Shown: piece by piece, positions 45,070 to 53,983 of the stretch | Layout of the letters: each line of letters starts with the position of its first letter | Numbering within the stretch: the first letter of the stretch is position 1 | DNA from: Flavivirga jejuensis | GTDB lineage: Bacteria; Bacteroidota; Bacteroidia; Flavobacteriales; Flavobacteriaceae | Reading direction: 5' to 3' | NCBI RefSeq assembly: GCF_030540765.1 | Contig: NZ_JAUOEL010000009.1 | Coordinates: forward strand, 1-64,000 | DNA length: 64,000 nt | Program-made: the position numbers and the translations under genes | Notes under the pieces: model-generated | The model's input: only the letters and a program-made list of their open reading frames with translations | What the model was told of the DNA's origin: nothing | Database searches by the model: none

Positions 45070-45834
45070 ATGGGTAAAATTATTGCAATTGCTAATCAAA
45101 AAGGCGGTGTTGGAAAAACAACAACATCTATAAACTTAGCTGCCTCACTTGGCGTTCTGGAAAAAAAAATATTACTTATAGATGCTGATCCTCAAGCAAA
45201 CGCAACTTCGGGAATAGGAATAGACATAGAATCTATAGAAATGGGTACCTACCAGCTTTTAGAGCACTCTAGCCCCGCTAGAGAAACGGTAATGAAAACA
45301 GATTCACCTAACTTAGATCTTATTCCTGCTCACATAGACTTAGTTGCTATTGAAATTGAGCTTGTCGATAAAGAGTCTCGAGAGTATATGTTAAAAAAAG
45401 CTTTAGCAGACATTAAAAACGATTACGATTATATTTTAATTGATTGTGCTCCTTCTTTAGGTCTACTAACATTAAACGCTTTAACAGCAGCTGATGCTGT
45501 TGTAATACCAATACAATGCGAATATTTTGCATTGGAAGGGTTAGGAAAATTATTGAACACCATAAAAAGTGTTCAAAAAATTCATAATCCGGAATTAGAT
45601 ATTGAAGGTTTACTACTTACTATGTACGATGCTCGATTAAGATTGTCTAACCAAGTAGTTGAAGAAGTTCAAAAACATTTTAACAATATGGTCTTTCAAA
45701 CCATTATTCAACGTAATGTACGTTTAAGTGAAGCTCCTAGTTATGGAGAAAGTATCATTGACTATGATGCCGCTAGTAAAGGCGCTAACAATTACTTAAG
45801 TTTGGCTAAAGAGATCATCAATAAAAACGCTTAA
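45070..45834 (+). CDS. parA: chromosome partitioning ATPase ParA/Soj
   Basis: 254 residues, standard length. Deviant Walker A KGGVGKTT (11-18), LLIDADPQANATSGIG, DYILIDCAPSLGLLTLNALT, IPIQCEYFALEGLGKLLNT, NVRLSEAPSYGESIIDYD. ATP-dependent DNA-binding dimer that drives segregation of ParB-parS complexes. 6 bp before parB. The weak TACCTTTCG at ~45010 resembles a -7 element. Confidence 0.95.
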   Translation: MGKIIAIANQKGGVGKTTTSINLAASLGVLEKKILLIDADPQANATSGIGIDIESIEMGTYQLLEHSSPARETVMKTDSPNLDLIPAHIDLVAIEIELVDKESREYMLKKALADIKNDYDYILIDCAPSLGLLTLNALTAADAVVIPIQCEYFALEGLGKLLNTIKSVQKIHNPELDIEGLLLTMYDARLRLSNQVVEEVQKHFNNMVFQTIIQRNVRLSEAPSYGESIIDYDAASKGANNYLSLAKEIINKNA

Positions 45835-45840
45835 ATTATT

Positions 45841-46758
45841 ATGGCTAAGGCAACAAAAAAACAAGCTTTAGGTAGAGGTTTATCTGCACTATTAAAAGAT
45901 CCTGAGAACGATATTAAATCGGTTCAGGATAAAAACGCCGATAAAGTTATTGGGAATATAGTCGAATTAGACATTGATGTTATTGAGGTTAACCCTTTTC
46001 AACCACGTACTAATTTTAGCGAAGAATCATTACGAGAATTAGCATCTTCTATTAAAGAGTTAGGTATTATTCAACCTATCACTGTTAGAAAATTAGAATT
46101 TGATAAATACCAATTAGTTTCAGGAGAGCGTCGTTTTAGAGCTTCAAAATTGATTGGCTTAGACACGATCCCTGCCTATATTAGAATTGCTAACGACCAA
46201 GAATCGTTAGAAATGGCATTGGTTGAAAACATTCAACGTCAAGATCTAGACCCTATCGAAATTGCCTTATCATACCAGCGTTTAATTGATGAAATCAATT
46301 TAACACAAGAACAAATGAGCGAACGTGTTGGAAAAAAACGTTCTACAATCGCAAATTACTTACGTTTATTAAAACTCGACCCAATTATCCAAACTGGCAT
46401 GCGAGATGGTTTTATTTCTATGGGTCATGGGCGTGCTATCATAAATATTGAAGACACGGCCATTCAATTAGATATTTACCAAAACATACTATCCAATAAA
46501 TTATCTGTTAGAGAAACCGAAAATTTAGTTCGTAACTTTAATGATACCAAAGAAGTAAAAGTCACACCTAAAAAAGAAAGTGAAGAAGAGACTCCAAAAT
46601 ATATAAAAAAAGGTATTAATACTTTTTCTGAATACTTTGGACATAAAATTGACGTTAAAGTCTCTAGAAACGGTAAAGGAAAAATTACGATCCCTTTCCA
46701 TTCAGAAGAAGACTTTAATCGTATAAAAAAACTAGTTGAGGGTGAGAGTGCCAAGTAA
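45841..46758 (+). CDS. parB: chromosome partitioning protein ParB
   Basis: 305 residues. N-terminal ParA-contact region (RGLSALLKD), ParB/Srx nucleotide-binding domain (NPFQPRTNF; GERRFRASK near 95-103; ENIQRQDLDPIEIA), HTH (TQEQMSERVGKKRSTIANYL), C-terminal dimerisation part with the flavobacterial KVSRNGKGKITIPFHSEED segment. Binds parS sites near the origin and spreads as a CTP-dependent clamp. Its last 23 bp overlap the longest reading of the next ORF. No parS-like palindrome was searched exhaustively. Confidence 0.95.
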   Translation: MAKATKKQALGRGLSALLKDPENDIKSVQDKNADKVIGNIVELDIDVIEVNPFQPRTNFSEESLRELASSIKELGIIQPITVRKLEFDKYQLVSGERRFRASKLIGLDTIPAYIRIANDQESLEMALVENIQRQDLDPIEIALSYQRLIDEINLTQEQMSERVGKKRSTIANYLRLLKLDPIIQTGMRDGFISMGHGRAIINIEDTAIQLDIYQNILSNKLSVRETENLVRNFNDTKEVKVTPKKESEEETPKYIKKGINTFSEYFGHKIDVKVSRNGKGKITIPFHSEEDFNRIKKLVEGESAK

Positions 46759-47362
46759 ATTTCTAATAGCAAGTATCTTTACCTTTTTATTTTGTTTTTC
46801 AACAATAGCTCAAGAAAAAGAGAAGAAAATAAAAAAACTACCAAAAGAAGTTATTGTAGATTCTATTATAGAAATTAAAAAACCTTTTAATCCCTTATCT
46901 CCCGCTAAAGCAGCATTTTACTCAGCCATATTACCTGGCTTGGGGCAAGCCTACAATAAAAAGTATTGGAAAATCCCGTTCGTTTATGGCGCTATTGGTA
47001 CAGGAGTTTATTTTTACATAACAAACAATAAAGAATACAATAGATATAGAGATGCTTATAAAAGCAGGTTAGCTGGTTATACAAATGATGAATTTTATTT
47101 CGATTCTGAAGGCAATCAATTATCAACACCTAGAGTAACTACAGAAAGCTTAGAACGAGGTCAAGAGTTTTATAGGAAAAACAAAGATATTTCACTACTG
47201 GTAACATTCGGATTTTACGCTTTAAATATAATTGATGCCAATGTTGATGCGCATTTATTGCAATATAATGTAGATGAAAACTTATCTTTGGCACCGCATT
47301 ACGAATTTAACGAATTTGATGCAACTAGCAATCTCGGATTAACTTTAAACTTTAAATTTTAA
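46748..47362 (+). CDS. DUF5683 domain membrane protein
   Basis: About 204 residues if started at GTG 46748; the reading frame allows TTG 46736 and GTG 46742 too, all inside the parB end, and no ATG is available upstream of the signal peptide (LIASIFTFLFCFSTIAQ). The DUF5683 core is PLSPAKAAFYSAILPGLGQA followed by YNKKYWKIPFVYGAIGTGVY, with two or three membrane segments and a C-terminal strand (SNLGLTLNFKF). Family function unknown; constant neighbour of parB and dapB in Flavobacteriia. Directly abuts dapB. Confidence 0.85.
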   Translation: MPSKFLIASIFTFLFCFSTIAQEKEKKIKKLPKEVIVDSIIEIKKPFNPLSPAKAAFYSAILPGLGQAYNKKYWKIPFVYGAIGTGVYFYITNNKEYNRYRDAYKSRLAGYTNDEFYFDSEGNQLSTPRVTTESLERGQEFYRKNKDISLLVTFGFYALNIIDANVDAHLLQYNVDENLSLAPHYEFNEFDATSNLGLTLNFKF

Positions 47363-48067
47363 ATGAATATAGCTTTACTTGGGTATGGAAAAATGGGGAA
47401 GACCATTGAGCAGATCGCTATTAAAAGAGGTCATAATATAGTTTTAACTGTCGATAAAGATGATAAAGACTATGATATTACAAAAGCAGATGTAGCCATA
47501 GATTTTAGTATTCCTACAGTAGCATTTACAAATATATCTAACTGTATAAATAATCAAGTACCCGTTATTTCTGGAACTACGGGCTGGTTAGACAAATATG
47601 ATGAAGCCGTAGCATTATGTAAAGAGAAAAAAAGTGCCTTTATTTATGCTTCTAATTATAGTTTAGGTGTTAACATTTTTTTCGAGCTTAATAAAACGTT
47701 AGCTAAAATGATGAGCACTCTTAAACAATACAATGTTAGTATGGAAGAAATCCATCATACACAAAAACTAGACGCTCCTAGTGGAACAGCCATTTCTTTG
47801 GCAAACGATATTATTTCACAGCATACTTGTTATGATAATTGGAAATTAGATGAAAACGGAGAAGCTATAATTCCTATAGTTGCAAAACGTATTGAAGACG
47901 TTCCTGGTACACACTCCGTTAATTACGAAAGTGAAGTAGATACTATTTCTATAGAACATGTAGCTCATACAAGACAAGGCTTTGCGTTAGGTGCAGTAAT
48001 TGCTGCCGAATGGATTGCAGGCAAAAAGGGGGTATTTACAATGAACGATGTGTTAAATATTGGTTAA
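47363..48067 (+). CDS. dapB: 4-hydroxy-tetrahydrodipicolinate reductase
   Basis: 234 residues. NAD(P)-binding GYGKMGKTIEQ at the N-terminus, SGTTGW, ASNYSLGVNIFFELNK, the catalytic EIHHTQKLDAPSGTAISLA segment (HHxxKxDAPSGTA), and the terminal GKKGVFTMNDVL. Reduces 4-hydroxy-tetrahydrodipicolinate in the lysine and diaminopimelate pathway. The central part is short, as usual for Bacteroidota DapB. ATG follows the DUF5683 stop directly. Confidence 0.95.
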   Translation: MNIALLGYGKMGKTIEQIAIKRGHNIVLTVDKDDKDYDITKADVAIDFSIPTVAFTNISNCINNQVPVISGTTGWLDKYDEAVALCKEKKSAFIYASNYSLGVNIFFELNKTLAKMMSTLKQYNVSMEEIHHTQKLDAPSGTAISLANDIISQHTCYDNWKLDENGEAIIPIVAKRIEDVPGTHSVNYESEVDTISIEHVAHTRQGFALGAVIAAEWIAGKKGVFTMNDVLNIG

Positions 48068-48133
48068 TACTTAATAAATGTGTAACAACATTAATGAGCT
48101 TAACTACTAACAAAAAATTAAAATTTTAAGATT

Positions 48134-49717
48134 ATGACACTTACGCAATGGTTTATATTCATACTGATTATTCAAGTAATACATGGTCTAGGTACATGGA
48201 AGCTATACACAAAAGCTGGTAGACAAGCTTGGGAAGCTTTTATTCCTATTTATAATGGCATTGTTTTAATGAAGATTATAAACCGTCCATGGTGGTGGGT
48301 TATCTTATTATTTTTACCCATTGTAAACCTAATCATGTTTCCTGTTGTTTGGGTAGAAACTTCCAGAAGTTTTGGTAAAAACATGCCTGTAGATACTTTT
48401 TTAGCCGTTGCAACACTTGGTTTTTACAACTATTATTTAAACTACGTCACAGACGTTAACTATATTGAAAATAGAAGTTTACAACCAAAAACATCTGGAG
48501 GAGATTGGGTAAGTTCTATTTTATTTGCTATCGTTGCAGCTACCATTGTTCATACGTATTTCATACAACCCTTTACAATACCATCATCATCATTAGAAAA
48601 ATCTTTATTAGTTGGCGATTTCCTTTTTGTAAGTAAATTTCATTATGGTGCTAGAGTACCTATGACGACTGTTGGAGCCCCTATGGTGCATGATACCATT
48701 CCTAAATTAGGAACAAAATCATACTTATTTAATGATAATTTTGAAGAAAGAAAAACCTCTTGGATAAACAAACTTCAATTACCTTATTTAAGATTTCCTG
48801 GTTTTGAAAAAATAGACAGGAATGAAATTGTCGTTTTTAATCAGCCAGCAGATACTTTGCTGAATATGAATGATTTTCATCCAGACAGAAACTATTACAA
48901 ACCTATTGATAAGAAAACCAATTTAGTAAAACGATGTGTTGCCATTGCAGGAGATTCGTTAGAAATTCGAAACGGCTATGTATATATAAACGGAAAACAA
49001 AATGTACTCCCAGATAGAGCACATTTACAATTTAGTTATTATGTACAACCAAAAACGAATCAATTTAATCCAGAATATCTAAAAGAACGTTATGATATAA
49101 CGGATGGTTTTGGAATCATGAACCAACAAAATACTTACTATTTTTCAGCTATTTCAGATGAAGCCTTAGCGAAGTTTAAAAACCATCCAAATGTTGCTAA
49201 CATAACACCTGTAAAGAAAGAAAAAGGAGTAAGAGATCCAGCTATTTTTCCACATGATCCAAACTATAATTGGAACGTTGATTTCTTTGGTCCTTTATAT
49301 ATCCCCGAAGCAGGAAAGACGATTGATATAAATTTAGACGTTCTACCATTATACAAACGTGTAATAACAGAATACGAAGGTAACACACTACAAGTAAAAG
49401 GAAATCAGATTTTAATTAACGGTAAAGTTACTAGCACCTATACCTTCAAACAAAATTATTATTGGATGATGGGTGATAACCGTCATAATTCAATCGATGC
49501 ACGCGCATGGGGATTTGTTCCTTTCGATCATGTAGTAGGTAAACCCGTGTTTATTTGGATGAGTTGGGATGGTCTAAAAAATCCTCGTTGGGAACGTTTC
49601 TTTACAACTGTAAGCGGTAGCGGTAAAGCAACTTCTTTTTTAATTCCATTTCTTGTTTTATTATTTGGGTGGATTGGATTTAACAAATGGAGAGCAGGTA
49701 AAAAAGCTAACAGTTAA
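48134..49717 (+). CDS. lepB: signal peptidase I with N-terminal DUF5684 membrane domain
   Basis: 527 residues. The first ~110 residues are a DUF5684 membrane part (WKLYTKAGRQAWEAFIPIYN, PWWWVILLFLPIVNLIMFPV), then a transmembrane helix, nucleophile box PSSSLEKSLLVGD (Ser153; Leu replaces the usual Met after it), general base Lys266 in LVKRCVAIAGDSLEI, a long insertion, and box E GDNRHNSIDARAWG. It cleaves Sec signal peptides at the periplasmic face. The DUF5684 fusion and large insert are typical of flavobacterial LepB. Confidence 0.95.
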   Translation: MTLTQWFIFILIIQVIHGLGTWKLYTKAGRQAWEAFIPIYNGIVLMKIINRPWWWVILLFLPIVNLIMFPVVWVETSRSFGKNMPVDTFLAVATLGFYNYYLNYVTDVNYIENRSLQPKTSGGDWVSSILFAIVAATIVHTYFIQPFTIPSSSLEKSLLVGDFLFVSKFHYGARVPMTTVGAPMVHDTIPKLGTKSYLFNDNFEERKTSWINKLQLPYLRFPGFEKIDRNEIVVFNQPADTLLNMNDFHPDRNYYKPIDKKTNLVKRCVAIAGDSLEIRNGYVYINGKQNVLPDRAHLQFSYYVQPKTNQFNPEYLKERYDITDGFGIMNQQNTYYFSAISDEALAKFKNHPNVANITPVKKEKGVRDPAIFPHDPNYNWNVDFFGPLYIPEAGKTIDINLDVLPLYKRVITEYEGNTLQVKGNQILINGKVTSTYTFKQNYYWMMGDNRHNSIDARAWGFVPFDHVVGKPVFIWMSWDGLKNPRWERFFTTVSGSGKATSFLIPFLVLLFGWIGFNKWRAGKKANS

Positions 49718-49728
49718 TACGTTTTGTC

Positions 49729-49775
49729 ATTCCTGCCTTTCGCCGTCTTTACTCAAGATAAACTACAGCAGGAAT
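49729..49775. terminator. inverted repeat after lepB
   Basis: ATTCCTGC (49729-49736) and GCAGGAAT (49768-49775) with a 31-nt loop and no clear T run. Weak terminator or repeat remnant. Confidence 0.3.
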
Positions 49776-49786
49776 AATAATTCATT

Positions 49787-50410
49787 ATGAACATAATTAT
49801 CCATCCAACATACTTCCCCAATATCGCTCACTTTGTAGTGTTAGTAAAAGCGAAAAAAGTTGTATTTGAAACAGATGATAATTTTTTAAAGCAAACCTAT
49901 AGAAATCGCACCTATGTTTACGGTGCTAACGGTAAACTTACTTTAAACATTCCAGTAATTCATTCACAAAAAAACCGTCAAAAATATCGAGATGTGAAAA
50001 TTTTTAATGAGGAAAAATGGCAAAACCTCCATTGGAAATCATTGCTTTCTGCATACAGAACATCACCTTTTTTTGAATATTACGAAGATGATCTTCAACC
50101 TTTATTTAATACAAAAAGTGACTATATTTTAGACTTCAACTTTAAATGTCTTGAAGTGATTTATGATTGCTTACAATTAGAATTAAATACTACAAAATCT
50201 GAAACGTATCAAAAAACAGTTGAAAACAAAACGGACTTCAGGCATTTAGTAAATGCAAAAAAAGAACCATTAAAACATTTTACCCCCTATACTCAAGTAT
50301 TTAGTAACAAACATGGTTTTATATCGAACCTAAGTATTTTAGATTTACTTTTTAATGAAGGCCCAAACGCTTTAAATTATTTAGAGTCTCAAACTATAAT
50401 AACACAATAA
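49787..50410 (+). CDS. WbqC family protein
   Basis: 207 residues. N-terminal IIHPTYFPNIAHFVVLVKAK (the WbqC HPxYFP pattern), FKQTYRNRTYVYGANG-like segment, LTLNIPVIHSQKNRQKYRDV, WHWKSLLSAYRTSPFFEYYE variant (WQNLHWKSLLSAY). The family is linked to surface sugar or glycan modification in some loci; a concrete reaction is not established. Downstream of lepB; overlaps the next gene by one base (TAATG). Confidence 0.88.
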   Translation: MNIIIHPTYFPNIAHFVVLVKAKKVVFETDDNFLKQTYRNRTYVYGANGKLTLNIPVIHSQKNRQKYRDVKIFNEEKWQNLHWKSLLSAYRTSPFFEYYEDDLQPLFNTKSDYILDFNFKCLEVIYDCLQLELNTTKSETYQKTVENKTDFRHLVNAKKEPLKHFTPYTQVFSNKHGFISNLSILDLLFNEGPNALNYLESQTIITQ

Positions 50411-50718
50411 TGCTACAAACTAGTGTTCATTATGGATGTCATATTTTCATACCATTATTAGTTGCCTTAATTTGGTATAAATCACATTGGAAATTAGCTT
50501 TTCTAATTATGTTTTCTGGTATGTTGATCGATTTAGATCACTTACTTGCAAATCCAATTTTTGACCCCAACAGATGTAGCATTAATTTTCATCCACTTCA
50601 CTCCTATTATGCCTTAGTTTTATACCTGATTCTTTTATTCCCAAAAAAAACACGGCTATTTGGTTTAGGCTTAATAATACATATTATTGCAGATGTGGTA
50701 GATTGTTCTTTTATGTAA
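50410..50718 (+). CDS. DUF6122 family membrane protein
   Basis: 102 residues with three or four hydrophobic helices (HIFIPLLVALIWYKSHWKLA; LAFLIMFSGMLIDLDHLLAN; ALVLYLILLFPKK; GLGLIIHIIADVVDCSF). His and Asp residues in LIDLDHLL, FHPLHS and IIADVVD are spaced like a membrane metal site of the PAP2/YdjM-like type, but this is inference. Translationally coupled to the WbqC gene. Function unknown. Confidence 0.8.
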   Translation: MLQTSVHYGCHIFIPLLVALIWYKSHWKLAFLIMFSGMLIDLDHLLANPIFDPNRCSINFHPLHSYYALVLYLILLFPKKTRLFGLGLIIHIIADVVDCSFM

Positions 50719-50890
50719 GCTTATATTTTGTGTCGGGTTAATCACAGCTTGAAAGTAGCGAATACTAATATTAGTGGATGTTATACCAATTATCACTCAA
50801 AATAGGCATGTTGCTAAATCGAATTCACAATAAATTACGATTTACGAATTCTAAAAATTCAATTAAACTGCTATAGACCAATTACTACAA

Positions 50891-50995
50891 CTGAACACTA
50901 AGCACTGAATACTGAATACCGAATACTGAATACTGAATACTGAATACCGAATACTGAGCACTGAACACTGAATACTGAACACTGAACACTGAGAC
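50891..50995. repeat. heptamer tandem array (CTGAAYA)
   Basis: About 15 consecutive 7-bp units, mostly CTGAATA or CTGAACA with a few variants (CCGAATA, CTGAGCA). Lies between the convergent DUF6122 and endonuclease genes. The same heptamer forms a shorter array at 56594-56635. Confidence 0.85.
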
Positions 50996-51001
50996 TAAAA
51001 A

Positions 51002-52027
51002 CTAAGGCTTCAAACTAAGAGTTGCCATAATGGGGTAATGATCAGAATAATGAGCATCATAGGTCTTAAAACCATTTACAGGAAAGGTTTCATCTGCAAA
51101 AATAAAATCAATTCGTATTGGAAAAAACTTAAAATCGTAAGTACGTCCAAATCCATTTCCATTTTCTATATACGTATCATTTAGATCGCCTTTAATTTTC
51201 CTGTACACATACGAAAATGCCGTATTATTAAAATCGCCACAAATAACCATTTTATGTGTGCATTCGTTTTTATGTATTAAAAATAATTCTGCTTGAAACT
51301 GTTGCATTTTAAATGTCGAACCAATACGATTAAAAAGACGTTCGGAATCTTCATTTTTAAGAGTTTCAACATTAGTATTTATACGTAACGATTCTAAATG
51401 GATATTATAGACCCTAATCGTATCCACGCCTTTTAAAACATCGGCAAAAATAGCATTGTTACCTGTGTCAGGAAATTCAATAGATCCCGAATTTACTATA
51501 GGATATTGCGAAAAAATGGCTTGTCCGTATTTTGTTTTTTTTCCAGAAAGCTTCTCATATTTATACTTAAAAAAAGAAAGGTCAATATTTTCATGAGGAT
51601 GGTATTCTTGAACACTTAAAATCTCTGGCGACTCTGTTTTAATAAAATCGACAATTTTATTTTCCATATTCTTTTCAGGAATCCAATCGTATAGATTAAA
51701 CAATCTAACATTGTAATTCATAACCTTTATATTATCTGGGCTTTCTATCTTTTTTGAAGAAGAAAACTTATATAAAGAACCAAAAGAAATATATCCAAGA
51801 AAAAGTACAAAGAGCGATACCATTAATTGTCTTTTAAGCTTTACTAACCAATATAAAAAGAACAATACATTAACTAATATTAAAAACGAAACACCTAAAT
51901 TAAGGACAGATAGTATAGAAAATGTTTTAGGCGGTAAAAACGGTAAGGCAAATGAAAACAGGAGCAATAATGCTACAATCACATTTATTAAATAGATGAT
52001 TTTATTTATAAAACTTAATTTTTTCAT
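51002..52027 (-). CDS. membrane-anchored endonuclease/exonuclease/phosphatase family protein
   Basis: 341 residues: three N-terminal transmembrane helices (~10-85) then an EEP-fold domain: MNYNVRLFNLYDW, ILSVQEYH (metal Glu), YNIHLES, VICGDFNNTAFSYVYR (GDFN), and terminal SDHYPIMATL (catalytic His). The Mg-dependent fold cleaves phosphodiesters; substrate here unknown, possibly lipids or nucleic acid outside the cytoplasm. Constant neighbour of rhomboid-mutL in flavobacteria. Confidence 0.9.
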   Translation of the reverse strand: MKKLSFINKIIYLINVIVALLLLFSFALPFLPPKTFSILSVLNLGVSFLILVNVLFFLYWLVKLKRQLMVSLFVLFLGYISFGSLYKFSSSKKIESPDNIKVMNYNVRLFNLYDWIPEKNMENKIVDFIKTESPEILSVQEYHPHENIDLSFFKYKYEKLSGKKTKYGQAIFSQYPIVNSGSIEFPDTGNNAIFADVLKGVDTIRVYNIHLESLRINTNVETLKNEDSERLFNRIGSTFKMQQFQAELFLIHKNECTHKMVICGDFNNTAFSYVYRKIKGDLNDTYIENGNGFGRTYDFKFFPIRIDFIFADETFPVNGFKTYDAHYSDHYPIMATLSLKP

Positions 52028-52337
52028 AGTGCTACTTAAAGACCATATACCTAAAACGACATTTTATTTCAATTTTTCGCAATTAGTCTTACGTAAATAT
52101 GATACAACTCCCACTAGAGAGTGCATAGCATATTTAATAAATTAATTTTGTTCTGGATTAAACTATCAAATCAATTAACCCCAATAAATATTTAAAGCTA
52201 CAGATGCTAAATATTTTAATAATTGAAAAGGTAAATTATAAATCTCTTATTGTAAGAAATTTTCGATTAATGAATGCATTTTGTCCCCCAAATACATAAT
52301 TACTTATTACTCCGTTTTTTGTTATTTTTCTTAAAGG
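52028..52337. other. 310-bp intergenic stretch
   Basis: AT-rich gap between two minus-strand genes. No ORF, repeat or hairpin of note; presumably carries the promoter of the endonuclease gene. Confidence 0.5.
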
Positions 52338-53240
52338 TTATTTCCCTGCTCTAAACAAAAACTCTTTTTCTTCTGCTGTTAAACTATCGTAACCACTTTT
52401 ACTGATTTTATCTAAAATAATGTCTATTTTCTTTTGATTATTAAACTCTTTAAAATCGGATTTAGTATATCCTCCAACTTTCGATTTATTTTTATGAACT
52501 GTTTTTAATGGTCCTTTTTTTGATGGCTTGAAAAACCTAAAAACGGCATCCATCAACCCCTCAAAACCTCTACCTATATCATTTCCTTTCGACAATTGTT
52601 TTGCGTAAAAATAACCTAATAATACGCCTCCCAAATGTGCCAAATAGCCACCAGAGTTACCATTTGGGTTGTTAATTCCGGAAAATACGCCAATCAGATC
52701 AATTATAACAATAGCCACTCCAACATACCACAATTTTAAATTGAATGTAAAAAAGCGTAATTCTTGATTCGGCATGTAAGCACAAAGAAAAATTAACAAA
52801 GCCCTTACTGCAGCTGAAGCTCCTAATAATCGTGAATTTGTCCCAAACACATTAGGAAACATGGTATAACATAACATATACAATAAACCTCCTGCCATAG
52901 CACCTAAAAAATAAATATTTAGTGCCATTTTAGGACTGAATAGGTTTAAAAACATACGTCCTATAAAATACAACCAAAGCATATTAAAAAAAAGATGCCC
53001 TATAAAATCGTAATGTAAGAAAGCATAGGTTATAATGGTCCATGGTTTAACTATAAAATCGGAAAAATCACTTGGTAATTCAAACCAACTTAAACTAGTT
53101 CTTTCAGGAAGGTTTAATGTTTTGGTAAGCACATAACCTATAACAAAAACAACAACGTTAATAGCTATAATTTTCTCTAGTACATTAAGCCTAGACAATT
53201 TATCTTTTATATCTTGAGAAAGCGATGTCATTAATTCCAA
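52338..53240 (-). CDS. rhomboid family intramembrane serine protease (2)
   Basis: 300 residues, six or seven transmembrane helices. Rhomboid marks: GHLFFNMLWLYFIGRMF (helix 2 His/Asn), GASAAVRALLIFL (nucleophile Ser in GAS-A, variant of GxSG), and AHLGGVLLGYFYA (catalytic His). The C-terminal ~90 residues are cytosolic and basic (RFFKPSKKGPLK), ending with a helical DUF6576-like part (DKISKSGYDSLTAEEKEFLFR). Overlaps the next upstream rhomboid gene by 10 bp, so the pair is coupled. Confidence 0.92.
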   Translation of the reverse strand: MELMTSLSQDIKDKLSRLNVLEKIIAINVVVFVIGYVLTKTLNLPERTSLSWFELPSDFSDFIVKPWTIITYAFLHYDFIGHLFFNMLWLYFIGRMFLNLFSPKMALNIYFLGAMAGGLLYMLCYTMFPNVFGTNSRLLGASAAVRALLIFLCAYMPNQELRFFTFNLKLWYVGVAIVIIDLIGVFSGINNPNGNSGGYLAHLGGVLLGYFYAKQLSKGNDIGRGFEGLMDAVFRFFKPSKKGPLKTVHKNKSKVGGYTKSDFKEFNNQKKIDIILDKISKSGYDSLTAEEKEFLFRAGK

Positions 53241-53980
53241 CGGTTTCTATTAAACTGTGTTCTTTTCCAATACCACATAATTAAAAAGCCTGTTAATGCA
53301 CCCCCAACATGCGCAAAGTGAGCGGTATTACTTGGGCTAAAAAAGGATTGCCCTGTAATACCAGAAACTAAATCCAAAATAATAATCCCTGGAATAAAAT
53401 ATTTAGCTTTAATAGGTATTGGTAAAAATATCATCATAAGTTCCGCATTAGGGTTCATCATGCCAAATGCTGCTAAAATACCCATAATACACCCAGACGC
53501 ACCTACCATGGATGCATAATAGATCTCGTTAAATTCTTGACCGATAGCAGTGAACATTTTACCGTCTTTAAAAGTTTCAATAATTTGGTCTTCAGTTATT
53601 CCAAGACTTAAAGCTTGAGCTTCCATAGGTAAATATTGAAAATAGTAATATCCAACCTGTAAAGCCACAGCTCCTAATCCTGCTGACATATAAATAAACA
53701 AGAATCGTTTTGAACCTAAAACCTGTTCAACAGGAGTGCCAAACATCCACAAAGCAAACATATTAAACAAAATATGTGTAATGCTTAAATTATTTAAATT
53801 CGCTCCTCCATGCATAAACATATGCGTAATTATTTGCCAAGGTTGAAACGCTTCATTCTTTGGAAAATGCATAGCAAACCAATCGTAAAACAAAACTCCC
53901 TCTCCAATAAACATGGTACCTATAAACATAATCACGTTAATGATTAATAAATGCTTAACGGTTTCTGATATCCTCATCAT
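53231..53980 (-). CDS. rhomboid family intramembrane serine protease (1)
   Basis: 249 residues. THILFNMFALWMFGTPVE (helix 2), GASGCIMGILAAFGM (canonical GxSG nucleophile), AHFAHVGGALTGFLIMWYW (catalytic His). Has the classic core, unlike its downstream neighbour, which bears GASA. 3 bp from mutL on the same strand. Cleaves membrane protein substrates within the bilayer; substrates unknown. Confidence 0.93.
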   Translation of the reverse strand: MMRISETVKHLLIINVIMFIGTMFIGEGVLFYDWFAMHFPKNEAFQPWQIITHMFMHGGANLNNLSITHILFNMFALWMFGTPVEQVLGSKRFLFIYMSAGLGAVALQVGYYYFQYLPMEAQALSLGITEDQIIETFKDGKMFTAIGQEFNEIYYASMVGASGCIMGILAAFGMMNPNAELMMIFLPIPIKAKYFIPGIIILDLVSGITGQSFFSPSNTAHFAHVGGALTGFLIMWYWKRTQFNRNRWN

Positions 53981-53983
53981 AAT

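Noticed and set aside
43757-46758. Replication origin beside parA-parB
   Set aside because: No DnaA-box cluster or dnaA gene was seen; parAB alone does not locate an origin.
50891-50995. Possible CRISPR array
   Set aside because: Units are 7 bp without spacers, and no cas gene is near; a simple tandem repeat.
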